DNA of 13,685 nucleotides from CAZRUA01 sp964603125. Its GTDB lineage: Bacteria > Bacteroidota > Bacteroidia > B-17B0 > Aurantibacillaceae. Of this stretch, positions 5,692-13,041 are shown one piece after another; position 1 is the stretch's first letter; every line of letters starts with the position of its first letter. A model generated the notes under the pieces. That model did no database searches and had not been told where the DNA came from. It worked only from the letters and a program-made list of their open reading frames with translations. The position numbers and the translations under genes were made by a program. The stretch is taken from the NCBI GenBank assembly GCA_964603125.1, contig CAZRUA010000097.1, positions 1-13,685 of the forward strand, written 5' to 3'.

Positions 5692-7160
5692 TGTATTGAC
5701 TCGCCTTTCCTTGAAGTTATCAAAAGACCCAGATAAGTAATTCCACCGTTAATCAAAATTAGTTCAGGTCCTATTTGATAATCTTTTTTATCAGAATTAA
5801 CTAAGTACATTATTACATAGGTAATGATTGGAGCAGCTACACATATTATGGGTACGATTAAATCAGGCACTCTGCGCTTAGATAATACACCAAAACCAAA
5901 TAATCCCAAAAGTGGTCCGTAAGTGTAGCCAGCTAAATCTATAATAGTGTCAATAATTGCTTTGTCATTGACTTTGCGAAAAACGATAATGCAAATTAAA
6001 AGTAAGATAGCAAAGCTGACATGTATTATGTGTCGATATTTCGATTTTTGTTTTTCGTTTAGGTTTTCATTTTTATCCATTTCAAACATATCAATATATG
6101 TAGAAGTGGTTAGTGTGGTTAATACTGAATCAGCACTGCTGAATGTAGCCGCGGTTAATCCTAAAATAAATGATAATCCAGCAAACACACCCAATGAGTT
6201 TAACGCAAGATTTGGAAAAATTTGATCGCTTGTTGCAGGCATTGGTATACCAAGCTTTTGATATGCTACAATTAATATTGCCCCAAGAGAAAGAAAAAAC
6301 AAATTTACGATTACCATGACAACGCTAAACCAGAAAATGTTTTTTTGCGCTTCAGGTAATGATTTGCAGGAAAGATTTTTTTGCATCATGTTTTGATCTA
6401 AGCCTGTCATAGCAACTGCAATAAAAATTCCTCCTAAAAATTGTTTTGGAAAAAAACCAGCGGATTGATAATCCCAATTAAATACTGTTGTGTGCCCTGA
6501 ATCGTTTATTAATCCAATTGTTCCCATTAAGGAAACATCTAACTTATTGGCAATTGCTATTATTGAAAGAATAACACCCGCAATTAAAAATAATGATTGC
6601 AATGTGTCTGTCCAAACTAGGGTTTTAATTCCGCCTTTATAAGTATACAAAAGCATTAATGCGATAATAATTGTTACACTAACTGGGAAAGGAACTGAGA
6701 AAGCTTTTAATTGATCAAAAACAAATAACTGAATAACAGCGGCTGCTAGATACAGACGTCCTCCAGCGCCTAAAGTACGAGAGAGTATAAAAAAGAACGA
6801 GCCAGTTTTTTGAGTTATGCGTCCAAATCTTTCATTTAAGTATGAATAAATGGAAAGCAAATTTTTCTTGTAGTAGAGTGGTAGTAGTACTTTTGAAATA
6901 ATTATGTAACCTACAAAATAGCCTAACACTAATTGAAAATAAGAGAAGTTTGCTGTACCCACTTTACCAGGTACCGAAATATAAGTAACACCTGATAACG
7001 AATCTCCAAGCATACCAAATGCAACGGCGTACCAAGGAGATGCTTTGTTTCCGGTAAAATAACTTTCACTAGTTGATTTACGTGAAGTAAACCAAGCTAT
7101 TAAAAGTAATAAACCAAAGTAGCATAAAATAAAGCCTATTATTAATGCAGGTGTCATCAT
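5688..7160 (-). CDS. Sodium:solute symporter family (SSS) membrane transporter
   Basis: A 490-residue inner-membrane protein with about 13 hydrophobic segments, the usual topology of the SSS (LeuT-fold) family. It probably drives uptake of a small solute with Na+. Family marks are the periplasm-facing start followed by SESYFTGNKASPW at 31-43, the GDSLSG/ISVPG region at 52-65 in TM2, SRTLGAGGRLYLAAA at 127-141, GLDQNMMQKNL at 253-263, and AATFSSADSVLTTL at 337-350. In that last segment Ser341/Ser342/Ser345 correspond to the Na+-site serines of TM8. The substrate cannot be read from sequence; sugars, amino acids, sialic acid, proline and organic acids all occur in the family. Two ATGs in tandem (7160 and 7157) leave the start ambiguous by one codon. 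Its stop codon overlaps the convergent small protein gene, and I see no terminator between the two. Confidence 0.92.
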   Translation of the reverse strand: MMTPALIIGFILCYFGLLLLIAWFTSRKSTSESYFTGNKASPWYAVAFGMLGDSLSGVTYISVPGKVGTANFSYFQLVLGYFVGYIIISKVLLPLYYKKNLLSIYSYLNERFGRITQKTGSFFFILSRTLGAGGRLYLAAAVIQLFVFDQLKAFSVPFPVSVTIIIALMLLYTYKGGIKTLVWTDTLQSLFLIAGVILSIIAIANKLDVSLMGTIGLINDSGHTTVFNWDYQSAGFFPKQFLGGIFIAVAMTGLDQNMMQKNLSCKSLPEAQKNIFWFSVVMVIVNLFFLSLGAILIVAYQKLGIPMPATSDQIFPNLALNSLGVFAGLSFILGLTAATFSSADSVLTTLTTSTYIDMFEMDKNENLNEKQKSKYRHIIHVSFAILLLICIIVFRKVNDKAIIDTIIDLAGYTYGPLLGLFGFGVLSKRRVPDLIVPIICVAAPIITYVIMYLVNSDKKDYQIGPELILINGGITYLGLLITSRKGESIH

Positions 7161-7275
7161 ATTGTAAATATGCTACAATTAAATTATTTAATTTTACTTA
7201 GTATTTGTAGTTCTAAACAATGAGGGTTTGAAAAGTAGGAGTGTTTTTAAGATTGAGTTTAGCTAGATAGTTTCA

Positions 7276-7292
7276 GATATAAATTTTATATC
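7276..7292. repeat. 17-bp palindrome in the symporter/phosphatase intergenic region
   Basis: GATATAAA and TTTATATC flank a single T, giving perfect 8-bp arms. It lies 29 nt beyond the stop of the phosphatase gene and about 116 nt upstream of the symporter start, both on the minus strand. The remainder of 7161-7320 holds no gene, no clear TAnnTTTG promoter and no convincing terminator. A protein-binding site is more plausible than a terminator because the centre is too short for a hairpin loop. Chance is possible in such AT-rich DNA. Confidence 0.35.
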
Positions 7293-7320
7293 AATAAGTA
7301 TAGTAGTGATAGTTTATTAA

Positions 7321-9666
7321 TTAAGCTCTAAAGCCTATTAAGCAAACATCATCCACTTGGTCGTAATCACCTTTCCATTCATTAAATGCATCTTCAATGA
7401 TGCGTAACTGCATGGTCATGTTTTTTTCATAAACAGACATGAGAAGTTCTTTTAATGTTTTGTATTTATATTTTTTTCCTAGTTCACCACCAAACTGATC
7501 GGCGTATCCATCGGTAAACATGTACACACAATCTCCTTCTTGCAATTGGATAGCATGGTTGGTAAAAGGTTTTCTAAAATCATATTTACCAATAGGTTGT
7601 TTATCCGCCTTGACTTCAATTAATTCTAAACCTTCTAAATCTTCTCTCACAATCCATAAAGGATTATTTGCACCAGCATATTGTAATTGTTTTGTAATAG
7701 GGTTATACTCACACAAGCTAATATCCATACCATCTTTCACTTCTTCATCAGAGGTGTCGAAAGTTTTTGTTACTAAATCGGTTAGCTTATCTAATATATC
7801 CGAAGGCTTACGTAATTTAAATTCTTTCACACATCTATCTAAACTGTTTGAACCTACAACACTTACCATTGCGCCAGGAACCCCGTGACCTGTTGAGTCA
7901 GCCGCTGCAAAAATGATATTTTTTGCGTTTGGATCATTTTCAATTTCATGAGGTTCTAATAATGTTTCATGTGTGTGAAACCAATAAAAATCACCTGCTA
8001 CAATATCTTTTGGTTTATAAAAAACAAAACAGGAAGGTAAATACTTTTCAATATGTGAAATCGGTGGAAGTATAGCGTTTTGTAATCGTTTGGCGTAGTT
8101 TATCGAATCAACAATTTCCTTGTTTTTATCTTCAACCATTTCTTTTTGTAGTTGAATTTCTTGTGTTCGTTCTTGAACCTTATTTTCTAGATTTTGATTG
8201 ATATGTTTCAGTTCACTAATTAATTTTTTCATCGAATGCTGCATCTTTTTGAAACTCATTGCAAGCACACCTATTTCATCTTTTCTATTTGTTTCAATTT
8301 CTACATCAAAGTTTCCTTTTTGCAATTGTCTTGCATCAAAGGTTAAGTCTTTAATTGGTTTAGTAATTTGTTTAGAAACGTAATAACTTATTCCAAGTAT
8401 TAAAACAATTAAAATAGATGCGAATAGAAGTAATTGTTTTTGCAATGAATAAACTTTTTCAAATGCTTCGGACTCATCAATTTCACTCATGATAACCCAA
8501 TTAAGTCCTTGTATATGCAATGGTTTGTAAGAAGAAAGCACTGAAATATCTCTATAATCTTTAAACATTTTGGTGTCGCTTTTGCCTTGAATTGCACTAG
8601 TTGTTCCTTCTGTTTTCACTTCTTGAAGTCCAATAGTACTATTGAAATTTTTCATTTTAGCAATTGTAAAGGAAGGAATTCCAATCTCTTTCAACATACT
8701 AAAATAGCCGGCACTATCTTCGATAAAAAATCGTGATTGACTTCGCAATTTAAAATCTTCACCAACAATATATGTTTCACCGGATTTACCTAATCCCACA
8801 TTTTGCCAATGTCCTTTGCTAGTGGCAATATCATTAATTTTATCAATTGGCATTTGAAAAATAATAACACCAATTTCAACTCCGTTATCTACTATTGGCG
8901 AAGCTATAAATGAAGCTGCGGAGTTGTATGAAGGATGATAAGGTTTAAAATCTTCAAATTGAACTCCTTTTTTATCACGACCATTTATTGAGTGCTTAAA
9001 TGCATCAGCAAGGTTTGTGTTTTTAAACGGGCCATCAATCAGTGACGTGGCAAAATCAACTTCCTTAAAAACGGTGTAAACAATATTTCCTGATTTATTG
9101 TCAACTAAAAAAACGTCGTAGTAACCAAATTTCTGTGAAAAATTTTTAAAAAAGGAATGAAATTTCTCGTGTGCATTTGAGTATTCGGTGTTGTCTTCAG
9201 CTTTTATGAAATTTTGTTTAGAACCTTGCGGATTGGGATTATTTACAATGTAGTTGTATTGCAATAAGACCCCATTTTTGCTTGAACATAACTCCGATTC
9301 TAAATTAATTTTTTCGCTAGTGTTTTGATTTAGCTTTGGTAAAAACTCTGTTTTTAAGTAATTGGAAAGCTCTGTTTTTTTGGTTTCAAAGTCAGCGTCT
9401 AGAGGATAACTGTTAAATCCAGATTTAAAACTTTTCATTGCTTCAACTACTGTTGGATCTTGAGAAAAACTGGTAATTTGATCCTTGATAATTGAAAAAT
9501 AATCTTCAATTTGGTCAGCTTTCATTTCTCTTACAGCCGTTAGTCGGTTAAAAGATTCTTCTTCTAATGAAGTTTTTGCTTTTTTGTATGAAATTACACC
9601 AATGATTAAAATAGACGCTAATGCGATAGAAAAAAAAGTTAGCGTTAGTTTAGGTCCTATTTTCAT
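7321..9666 (-). CDS. Membrane sensor with Cache-like periplasmic region, HAMP, coiled coil and PP2C/SpoIIE-type serine phosphatase
   Basis: A 781-residue signalling protein. Residues 8-26 are a first membrane helix. About 30-410 is a long periplasmic sensor, probably a double-Cache (dCache) fold judging from GKSGETYIVGEDFKLRSQSR (294-313) and YKPLHIQGLNWVIMSEID (380-397). A second membrane helix follows at about 411-430, then HAMP at about 431-485 (TKPIKDL, then KDEIGVLAMSF). Next come a coiled coil at about 478-525 and the RLQNAILPP junction at 527-535. The C-terminal phosphatase keeps all the acidic metal ligands: GDFYWF (Asp559), AADSTGHGVPGAM (Asp590), DGMDISL (Asp645/Asp648), FTDGYADQFGG (Asp719) and VDDVCLIGFR (Asp772/773). 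It should be active. Relatives dephosphorylate anti-anti-sigma or similar proteins, but no such partner is encoded here. It follows recJ after 40 nt on the same strand. Confidence 0.92.
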   Translation of the reverse strand: MKIGPKLTLTFFSIALASILIIGVISYKKAKTSLEEESFNRLTAVREMKADQIEDYFSIIKDQITSFSQDPTVVEAMKSFKSGFNSYPLDADFETKKTELSNYLKTEFLPKLNQNTSEKINLESELCSSKNGVLLQYNYIVNNPNPQGSKQNFIKAEDNTEYSNAHEKFHSFFKNFSQKFGYYDVFLVDNKSGNIVYTVFKEVDFATSLIDGPFKNTNLADAFKHSINGRDKKGVQFEDFKPYHPSYNSAASFIASPIVDNGVEIGVIIFQMPIDKINDIATSKGHWQNVGLGKSGETYIVGEDFKLRSQSRFFIEDSAGYFSMLKEIGIPSFTIAKMKNFNSTIGLQEVKTEGTTSAIQGKSDTKMFKDYRDISVLSSYKPLHIQGLNWVIMSEIDESEAFEKVYSLQKQLLLFASILIVLILGISYYVSKQITKPIKDLTFDARQLQKGNFDVEIETNRKDEIGVLAMSFKKMQHSMKKLISELKHINQNLENKVQERTQEIQLQKEMVEDKNKEIVDSINYAKRLQNAILPPISHIEKYLPSCFVFYKPKDIVAGDFYWFHTHETLLEPHEIENDPNAKNIIFAAADSTGHGVPGAMVSVVGSNSLDRCVKEFKLRKPSDILDKLTDLVTKTFDTSDEEVKDGMDISLCEYNPITKQLQYAGANNPLWIVREDLEGLELIEVKADKQPIGKYDFRKPFTNHAIQLQEGDCVYMFTDGYADQFGGELGKKYKYKTLKELLMSVYEKNMTMQLRIIEDAFNEWKGDYDQVDDVCLIGFRA

Positions 9667-9673
9667 ATGTAAT

Positions 9674-9704
9674 TACTTGTAAATATAATATAATTTAGCA
9701 AGTA
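9674..9704 (-). other. Hairpin in the recJ-phosphatase gap
   Basis: On the plus strand TACTTGTAAAT (9674-9684) and ATTTAGCAAGTA (9693-9704) pair into an 11-bp stem with one bulged C and an 8-nt A/T loop. It fills most of the 40-nt gap between the recJ stop and the phosphatase ATG, both on the minus strand. There is no U-run after it, so it is not a standard terminator. It might attenuate readthrough or affect initiation of the phosphatase. The minus strand also reads TATATTTA here, one mismatch from TAnnTTTG, without a well-placed TTG. Confidence 0.35.
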
Positions 9705-9706
9705 TT

Positions 9707-11410
9707 CTAGTCATCAAATTTCAATTCCTTAATGAGTAATTGTATTGATGTTTTTCCGTTATACTCATTCTCCATTATTTGATAAGCAATTTGTAAAGGT
9801 ATTTTTTGCAACACTTGATTTAAAAAATCCCCTTTTCCAAAAGCAATTGCATTTAGTTTAATGGATGGGTTTTCCTGCTGATATAATTGCATTTTTAAAT
9901 GATTTTCACCAACTACCTTTGCCCAACCTGTATCTAAAACATTACGCGATAAAAACACGGGATTCATGTTTTCAGGTCCGTGGGGCGCAAAGCGTTTTAA
10001 AACCTCATTGAAATTATTACTTATGTCGTTAAAGTTAATTTCTAAATCTAATTCTAGTTCAGGAGTTAGAAGTTCATCAGTAATATTTTCGCTAACAACC
10101 TGATTAAATTTTTTAGCAAAGGCAGCAACTTTATCAGGAGCCATTGTTAAACCAGCAGCGTATTTGTGTCCGCCAAATTGTTCCAACAAGTCGCCACATT
10201 TTTCAATAGCTTCGTACACATCATAGTTTCTAACGCTTCTTGCTGAGCCAGTTACCTTGCCATTTGCTTCGGTTAAAACAATAGTAGGTCGGTAAAATTT
10301 TTCTACCAATCTACTTGCAACAATTCCAACCACACCTTTGTGCCATGTTTTGCTAAACACAACAGTACTCTTTCTATTAACAAAATCTGCATCATTTTCT
10401 ATTTGAGCTATAGCTTCTGCTGTTATGGCAACATCTAAATCTTTTCTATTTGTGTTTGTGGTATTAATTTGTTTTGCTATTTCAATGGCACTTTCGTCTG
10501 TATCGGCAATTAGTAGCTCTACAGCTTTACTTCCATGTTCAATTCTACCTGCCGCATTAATGCGTGGCGATATAACAAATACTAAATCACTAACTGTAAG
10601 TTGCTTGTTGTTTTTAATTTCAACTACGTTTTTAATTCCTTTGCGTAATTGTTTATTTACTTGTTGTAAACCATAATAACATAATATTCTGTTTTCTCCC
10701 GTAATAGGAACAATATCAGCAGCAATGCTTATAGCGGTTAAGTCGATATATTTTTCTAAAATAGTGGGGTCTAAGTTTTTGTGCAAAACCCAAGCTTGAG
10801 CCAATTTATAACCAATGCCGCAGCCTGATAATTCTTTGTAGGGATACTTGCAATCATTTTGTTTAGGATCAAGCACCGCAATAGCTTTCGGGACTTCATC
10901 GCCTGGTAAATGATGATCACATATAATAAAATCAATTTCTAGCGAGTTGGCATAATCAATTTTATCAATCGATTTAATTCCGCAATCCAGCGCAATAATT
11001 AAACTAAAGTTATTTTGTTTGGCATAATCAATTCCTTTGGTTGAAATACCATATCCTTCAGCATACCTGTCAGGTATATAATATTCGCAATTAAAATTTT
11101 GCGATTTTAAAAAACTAAAGACTAAAGCAACAGCAGTTGTTCCATCAACATCATAATCGCCAAAAACTAAAATTTTCTCGGAATTGTTTTTTGCTTTCTC
11201 AATTCTATCAATAGCTTTCTGCATATCCTTCATCAAAAAAGGATTATGTAAATTATTTAAATCAGAATTAAAAAAATCTTTTGCCTCTTGATAGTTGGTG
11301 ATGCCTCGTTGAATTAATAATGTAGCAGTAGCTTTGCTTACATTAATTTCTTTCATCAGCGCTTCCACCAATTCCGCATTGCATTTTGGTTTTAGTGTCC
11401 AGCGTAACAT
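9707..11410 (-). CDS. recJ: Single-stranded-DNA-specific exonuclease RecJ
   Basis: A 5'-3' single-strand DNA exonuclease of the DHH phosphoesterase superfamily that acts in recombinational repair (RecF pathway) and mismatch repair. It is cytoplasmic and needs Mn2+/Mg2+. The 567 residues show the DHH motifs in order: FGDYDVDGTTA (motif I, Asp85/Asp87/Asp89), ALDCG at 140-144, and CDHHLPG at 164-170 with the name-giving Asp165-His166-His167. SPRINAAGRI follows at 281-290. The DHHA1 part has KGVVGIVASRL (358-368), GSARS (388-392) and FGGHKYAAG with His415. A C-terminal OB-like region, starting around residue 450 and containing FAPHGPENMNP, is also RecJ-typical. Length matches the family. It follows yebC after 9 nt and is probably cotranscribed with it. 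Confidence 0.97.
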   Translation of the reverse strand: MLRWTLKPKCNAELVEALMKEINVSKATATLLIQRGITNYQEAKDFFNSDLNNLHNPFLMKDMQKAIDRIEKAKNNSEKILVFGDYDVDGTTAVALVFSFLKSQNFNCEYYIPDRYAEGYGISTKGIDYAKQNNFSLIIALDCGIKSIDKIDYANSLEIDFIICDHHLPGDEVPKAIAVLDPKQNDCKYPYKELSGCGIGYKLAQAWVLHKNLDPTILEKYIDLTAISIAADIVPITGENRILCYYGLQQVNKQLRKGIKNVVEIKNNKQLTVSDLVFVISPRINAAGRIEHGSKAVELLIADTDESAIEIAKQINTTNTNRKDLDVAITAEAIAQIENDADFVNRKSTVVFSKTWHKGVVGIVASRLVEKFYRPTIVLTEANGKVTGSARSVRNYDVYEAIEKCGDLLEQFGGHKYAAGLTMAPDKVAAFAKKFNQVVSENITDELLTPELELDLEINFNDISNNFNEVLKRFAPHGPENMNPVFLSRNVLDTGWAKVVGENHLKMQLYQQENPSIKLNAIAFGKGDFLNQVLQKIPLQIAYQIMENEYNGKTSIQLLIKELKFDD

Positions 11411-11419
11411 ATATACAAA

Positions 11420-12133
11420 TTATTGAGCGTTATGGTAAACAGCTAGTACATCATCATCGTCATCTAACTTGTCTATAAGAGCAATTAAATCACTTTCTTG
11501 CTCATCTGTAAGTTCTTTTGAGCTATTAGGAATAAATAATTTGTTCGATTCTTTCACTTCAAATTTTTTATCTTCTAATGCTTTTTGCATCATGCCATAA
11601 TCGTTGAACGAAGTTTGTATGCTTAAAGTATTGTTTTCGTCGTCCCAAGTAAATTCTTCTGCACCAAAATCAATTAAATCAAACTCTGTAGTTTCTTTGT
11701 CCAAGCCAGTTGAATTAACGTTGAAAATTGCCTTTCTATCAAATAAAAATGTAATTGAACCAGAAGTGGCCAAAGAACCTTCAGAACGGCTTAAATACAT
11801 TCGCAAGTTGGCAACAGTTCTATTAGGGTTATCGGTTGCAGTTTCAATAATTAAAGGCACTTTATGTGGTCCGTAAGCTTCGTAAATTACCTCTTCATAG
11901 TTAGCAGTATCTTTTTCAGTTGCACGTTTAATTGCCGCATCAATATTTGTTTTTGGCATATTAATGCTTCGAGCATTTTGCATAATCGCTCTTAAACGAG
12001 AGTTGTCATCTGGATTTCCACCTCCAGCTTTAACAGCAATAACAATTTCACGACCAATTTTTGTAAATGCTTTCGCCATTTTTGAGTAGCGCGCAAACAT
12101 TTTATGCTTTCTTTTTTCGAATATACGTCCCAT
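11420..12133 (-). CDS. YebC/PmpR family translation/regulatory protein
   Basis: A 237-residue cytoplasmic protein of the YebC/PmpR/TACO1 family. Members have been described as DNA-binding regulators, and some as ribosome-associated factors that relieve stalling. Which role applies here is not visible. Conserved segments are FTKIGREI (24-31), DNSRLRAIMQNARSINMPK (43-61), YEAYGPHKVPLIIE (84-97), TDNPNRT (100-106), and GSLATSGSITFLFDRK (118-133), plus an acidic tail ending DDDDDVLAVYHNAQ. The N-terminus MGRIFEKRKHKMFARYSKMAKAF-type differs from the enterobacterial GHSKW start, and this is the form I expect in Bacteroidota. It heads a minus-strand unit, with recJ beginning 9 nt after its stop. 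A well-formed promoter lies directly upstream, giving a very short leader. Confidence 0.95.
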   Translation of the reverse strand: MGRIFEKRKHKMFARYSKMAKAFTKIGREIVIAVKAGGGNPDDNSRLRAIMQNARSINMPKTNIDAAIKRATEKDTANYEEVIYEAYGPHKVPLIIETATDNPNRTVANLRMYLSRSEGSLATSGSITFLFDRKAIFNVNSTGLDKETTEFDLIDFGAEEFTWDDENNTLSIQTSFNDYGMMQKALEDKKFEVKESNKLFIPNSSKELTDEQESDLIALIDKLDDDDDVLAVYHNAQ

Positions 12134-12148
12134 ACTTAAAATTTAAGT
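12134..12148. repeat. 15-bp palindrome directly before the yebC-like start codon
   Basis: ACTTAAA and TTTAAGT flank a single A and abut the ATG (12131-12133). The palindrome covers the predicted transcription start and ribosome-binding region of the yebC-like gene. It could be an operator, but AT-rich composition makes chance a real alternative. Confidence 0.3.
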
Positions 12149-12150
12149 TT

Positions 12151-12183
12151 CAAAGTTAACCAAAATCCCTAAAAATTGTTCAA
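12151..12183 (-). promoter_or_regulatory. Candidate promoter of yebC-recJ
   Basis: On the minus strand TTG (12183-12181) is followed after 22 nt by TAACTTTG (12158-12151), a full match to TAnnTTTG. The implied transcription start is near 12145, only about a dozen bases before the ATG at 12133. Both elements have the right order and spacing for a Bacteroidota promoter. Confidence 0.55.
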
Positions 12184-12246
12184 AAATTCGACTCTATTTT
12201 GCTTTAAAGTTTAAACCAGTGGCTTAAATCGAGGTTTTATCGAATT

Positions 12247-12279
12247 TTGTGAAAAGGCTATTTTTTTATCCTAAATTTG
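12247..12279 (+). promoter_or_regulatory. Candidate promoter of the marR-pirin operon
   Basis: TTG at 12247-12249 is followed after 22 nt by TAAATTTG at 12272-12279, a full match to TAnnTTTG. Transcription would start near 12285, about 11 nt before the TTG start codon at 12296. The promoter diverges from the yebC promoter, and the two -33 elements are about 65 nt apart. Confidence 0.6.
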
Positions 12280-12289
12280 CATACAAATT
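12274..12289. promoter_or_regulatory. Candidate MarR operator overlapping its own promoter
   Basis: AATTTG (12274-12279) and CAAATT (12284-12289) form a perfect inverted repeat around CATA. It covers the end of the -7 element and the predicted transcription start of the marR-like gene. MarR-type repressors usually bind short palindromes at their own promoters, so negative autoregulation is a reasonable inference. Binding itself cannot be read from sequence. Confidence 0.45.
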
Positions 12290-12295
12290 ACTGAA

Positions 12296-12745
12296 TTGAA
12301 GTTAGAAGAAGAAATAAAACAACCTAAGTTTAAAAGTGAAGCTCAAAAATTAGCTATTAATATTATTTATACTGCTAATTGGATGGGAACACTGCACCAC
12401 AATTTATTTAAACAGCATAAAATATCTAATCAACAGTATAATATTTTGCGCATTTTACGAGGCCAAAAGGGTAAACCAGCTAATTTAGGTTTATTGCAAG
12501 AACGTATGTTAGATAAAAACTCCAACGCGTCTAGATTAATTGATAAATTAATTTTGAAGAAATTGGTGACCCGCAAAGCAAATAAAGTGGATAAACGAAT
12601 TGTTGATATTGAAATTACGCAAGAGGGATTAGATTTATTAGAAATTATTCAGCCCGAGATGGATAGGTTAGAAGGCTCTATGAATTCTCTCAGCCCTTCA
12701 GAGATGATTACTTTAAATGATTTATTAGATAAACTAAGAGATTAA
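12296..12745 (+). CDS. MarR family winged-helix transcriptional regulator
   Basis: A 149-residue DNA-binding repressor-type protein. Helical dimerisation segments flank a winged helix-turn-helix at about residues 44-110. ISNQQYNILRILRG (43-56) is the MarR helix 2 region. NLGLLQERML...NASRLIDKLILKKLVTRK (63-94) spans the recognition helix. VDKRIVDIEITQEG (98-111) is the wing with the usual Asp-x-Arg. The start codon is TTG, giving MKLEEEIKQ. No in-frame ATG exists between it and the promoter, and the N-terminal helix looks complete. There is no conserved redox cysteine (no Cys at all), so a thiol-based OhrR mechanism is unlikely and a small ligand or another signal should be considered. It is joined by TAATG to the next gene, and a palindrome over its own promoter suggests autoregulation. 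Confidence 0.92.
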   Translation: MKLEEEIKQPKFKSEAQKLAINIIYTANWMGTLHHNLFKQHKISNQQYNILRILRGQKGKPANLGLLQERMLDKNSNASRLIDKLILKKLVTRKANKVDKRIVDIEITQEGLDLLEIIQPEMDRLEGSMNSLSPSEMITLNDLLDKLRD

Positions 12746-13041
12746 TGGCAACATTTAAAATAGATATTACTTTAAAAAATTCATTTACACCTGATTTTAT
12801 TTCATTAATTCCTTCACAACGAAAGTGCGTTGATGAATTGATGAATGAAGGTGTAATTATTAGTTATGCTTTGGCATTAGATAGATCAAGGCTTTGGGTG
12901 GTAATGGAATCTAAATCGGAAGAACACGTTATGGATGTTTTGGCAAAATTCCCACTTATTAAATTCATGGATCCACAAATTAATGAATTAGCATTTTATG
13001 ATAGTATTCATAATGGATTTCCACAATTGTCATTGAATTAA
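12745..13041 (+). CDS. Small muconolactone-isomerase-like (dimeric alpha/beta-barrel) protein
   Basis: A 98-residue cytoplasmic protein resembling the muconolactone delta-isomerase / YciI-like group of ferredoxin-fold dimers. Visible are a first beta-strand FKIDITL, then LIPSQRKCVDELMNEGVIISYALALDRSRLWVVME (residues 22-56) with the DRSRLW segment typical of the group. PLIKFMDPQINELAFYDS (70-87) forms the last strands. The enzyme reaction, if any, is unknown. No other gene of beta-ketoadipate catabolism is nearby, so I would not call it a true muconolactone isomerase (CatC). It is coupled on both sides by TAATG overlaps: marR stop with its ATG, and its stop with the pirin ATG. A function connected to pirin and under MarR control is therefore likely. 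Confidence 0.65.
   Translation: MATFKIDITLKNSFTPDFISLIPSQRKCVDELMNEGVIISYALALDRSRLWVVMESKSEEHVMDVLAKFPLIKFMDPQINELAFYDSIHNGFPQLSLN

Noticed and set aside
7520..7888. 122-residue plus-strand open frame within the phosphatase gene
   Set aside because: It is entirely antisense to the conserved PP2C motifs, and its translation is a composition-driven Ser/Leu/Lys mix with no family signal.
12745..13041. True muconolactone isomerase (CatC) of the beta-ketoadipate pathway
   Set aside because: No other catechol or protocatechuate pathway gene is present, and the context is a MarR-pirin operon. Only fold-level similarity is claimed.
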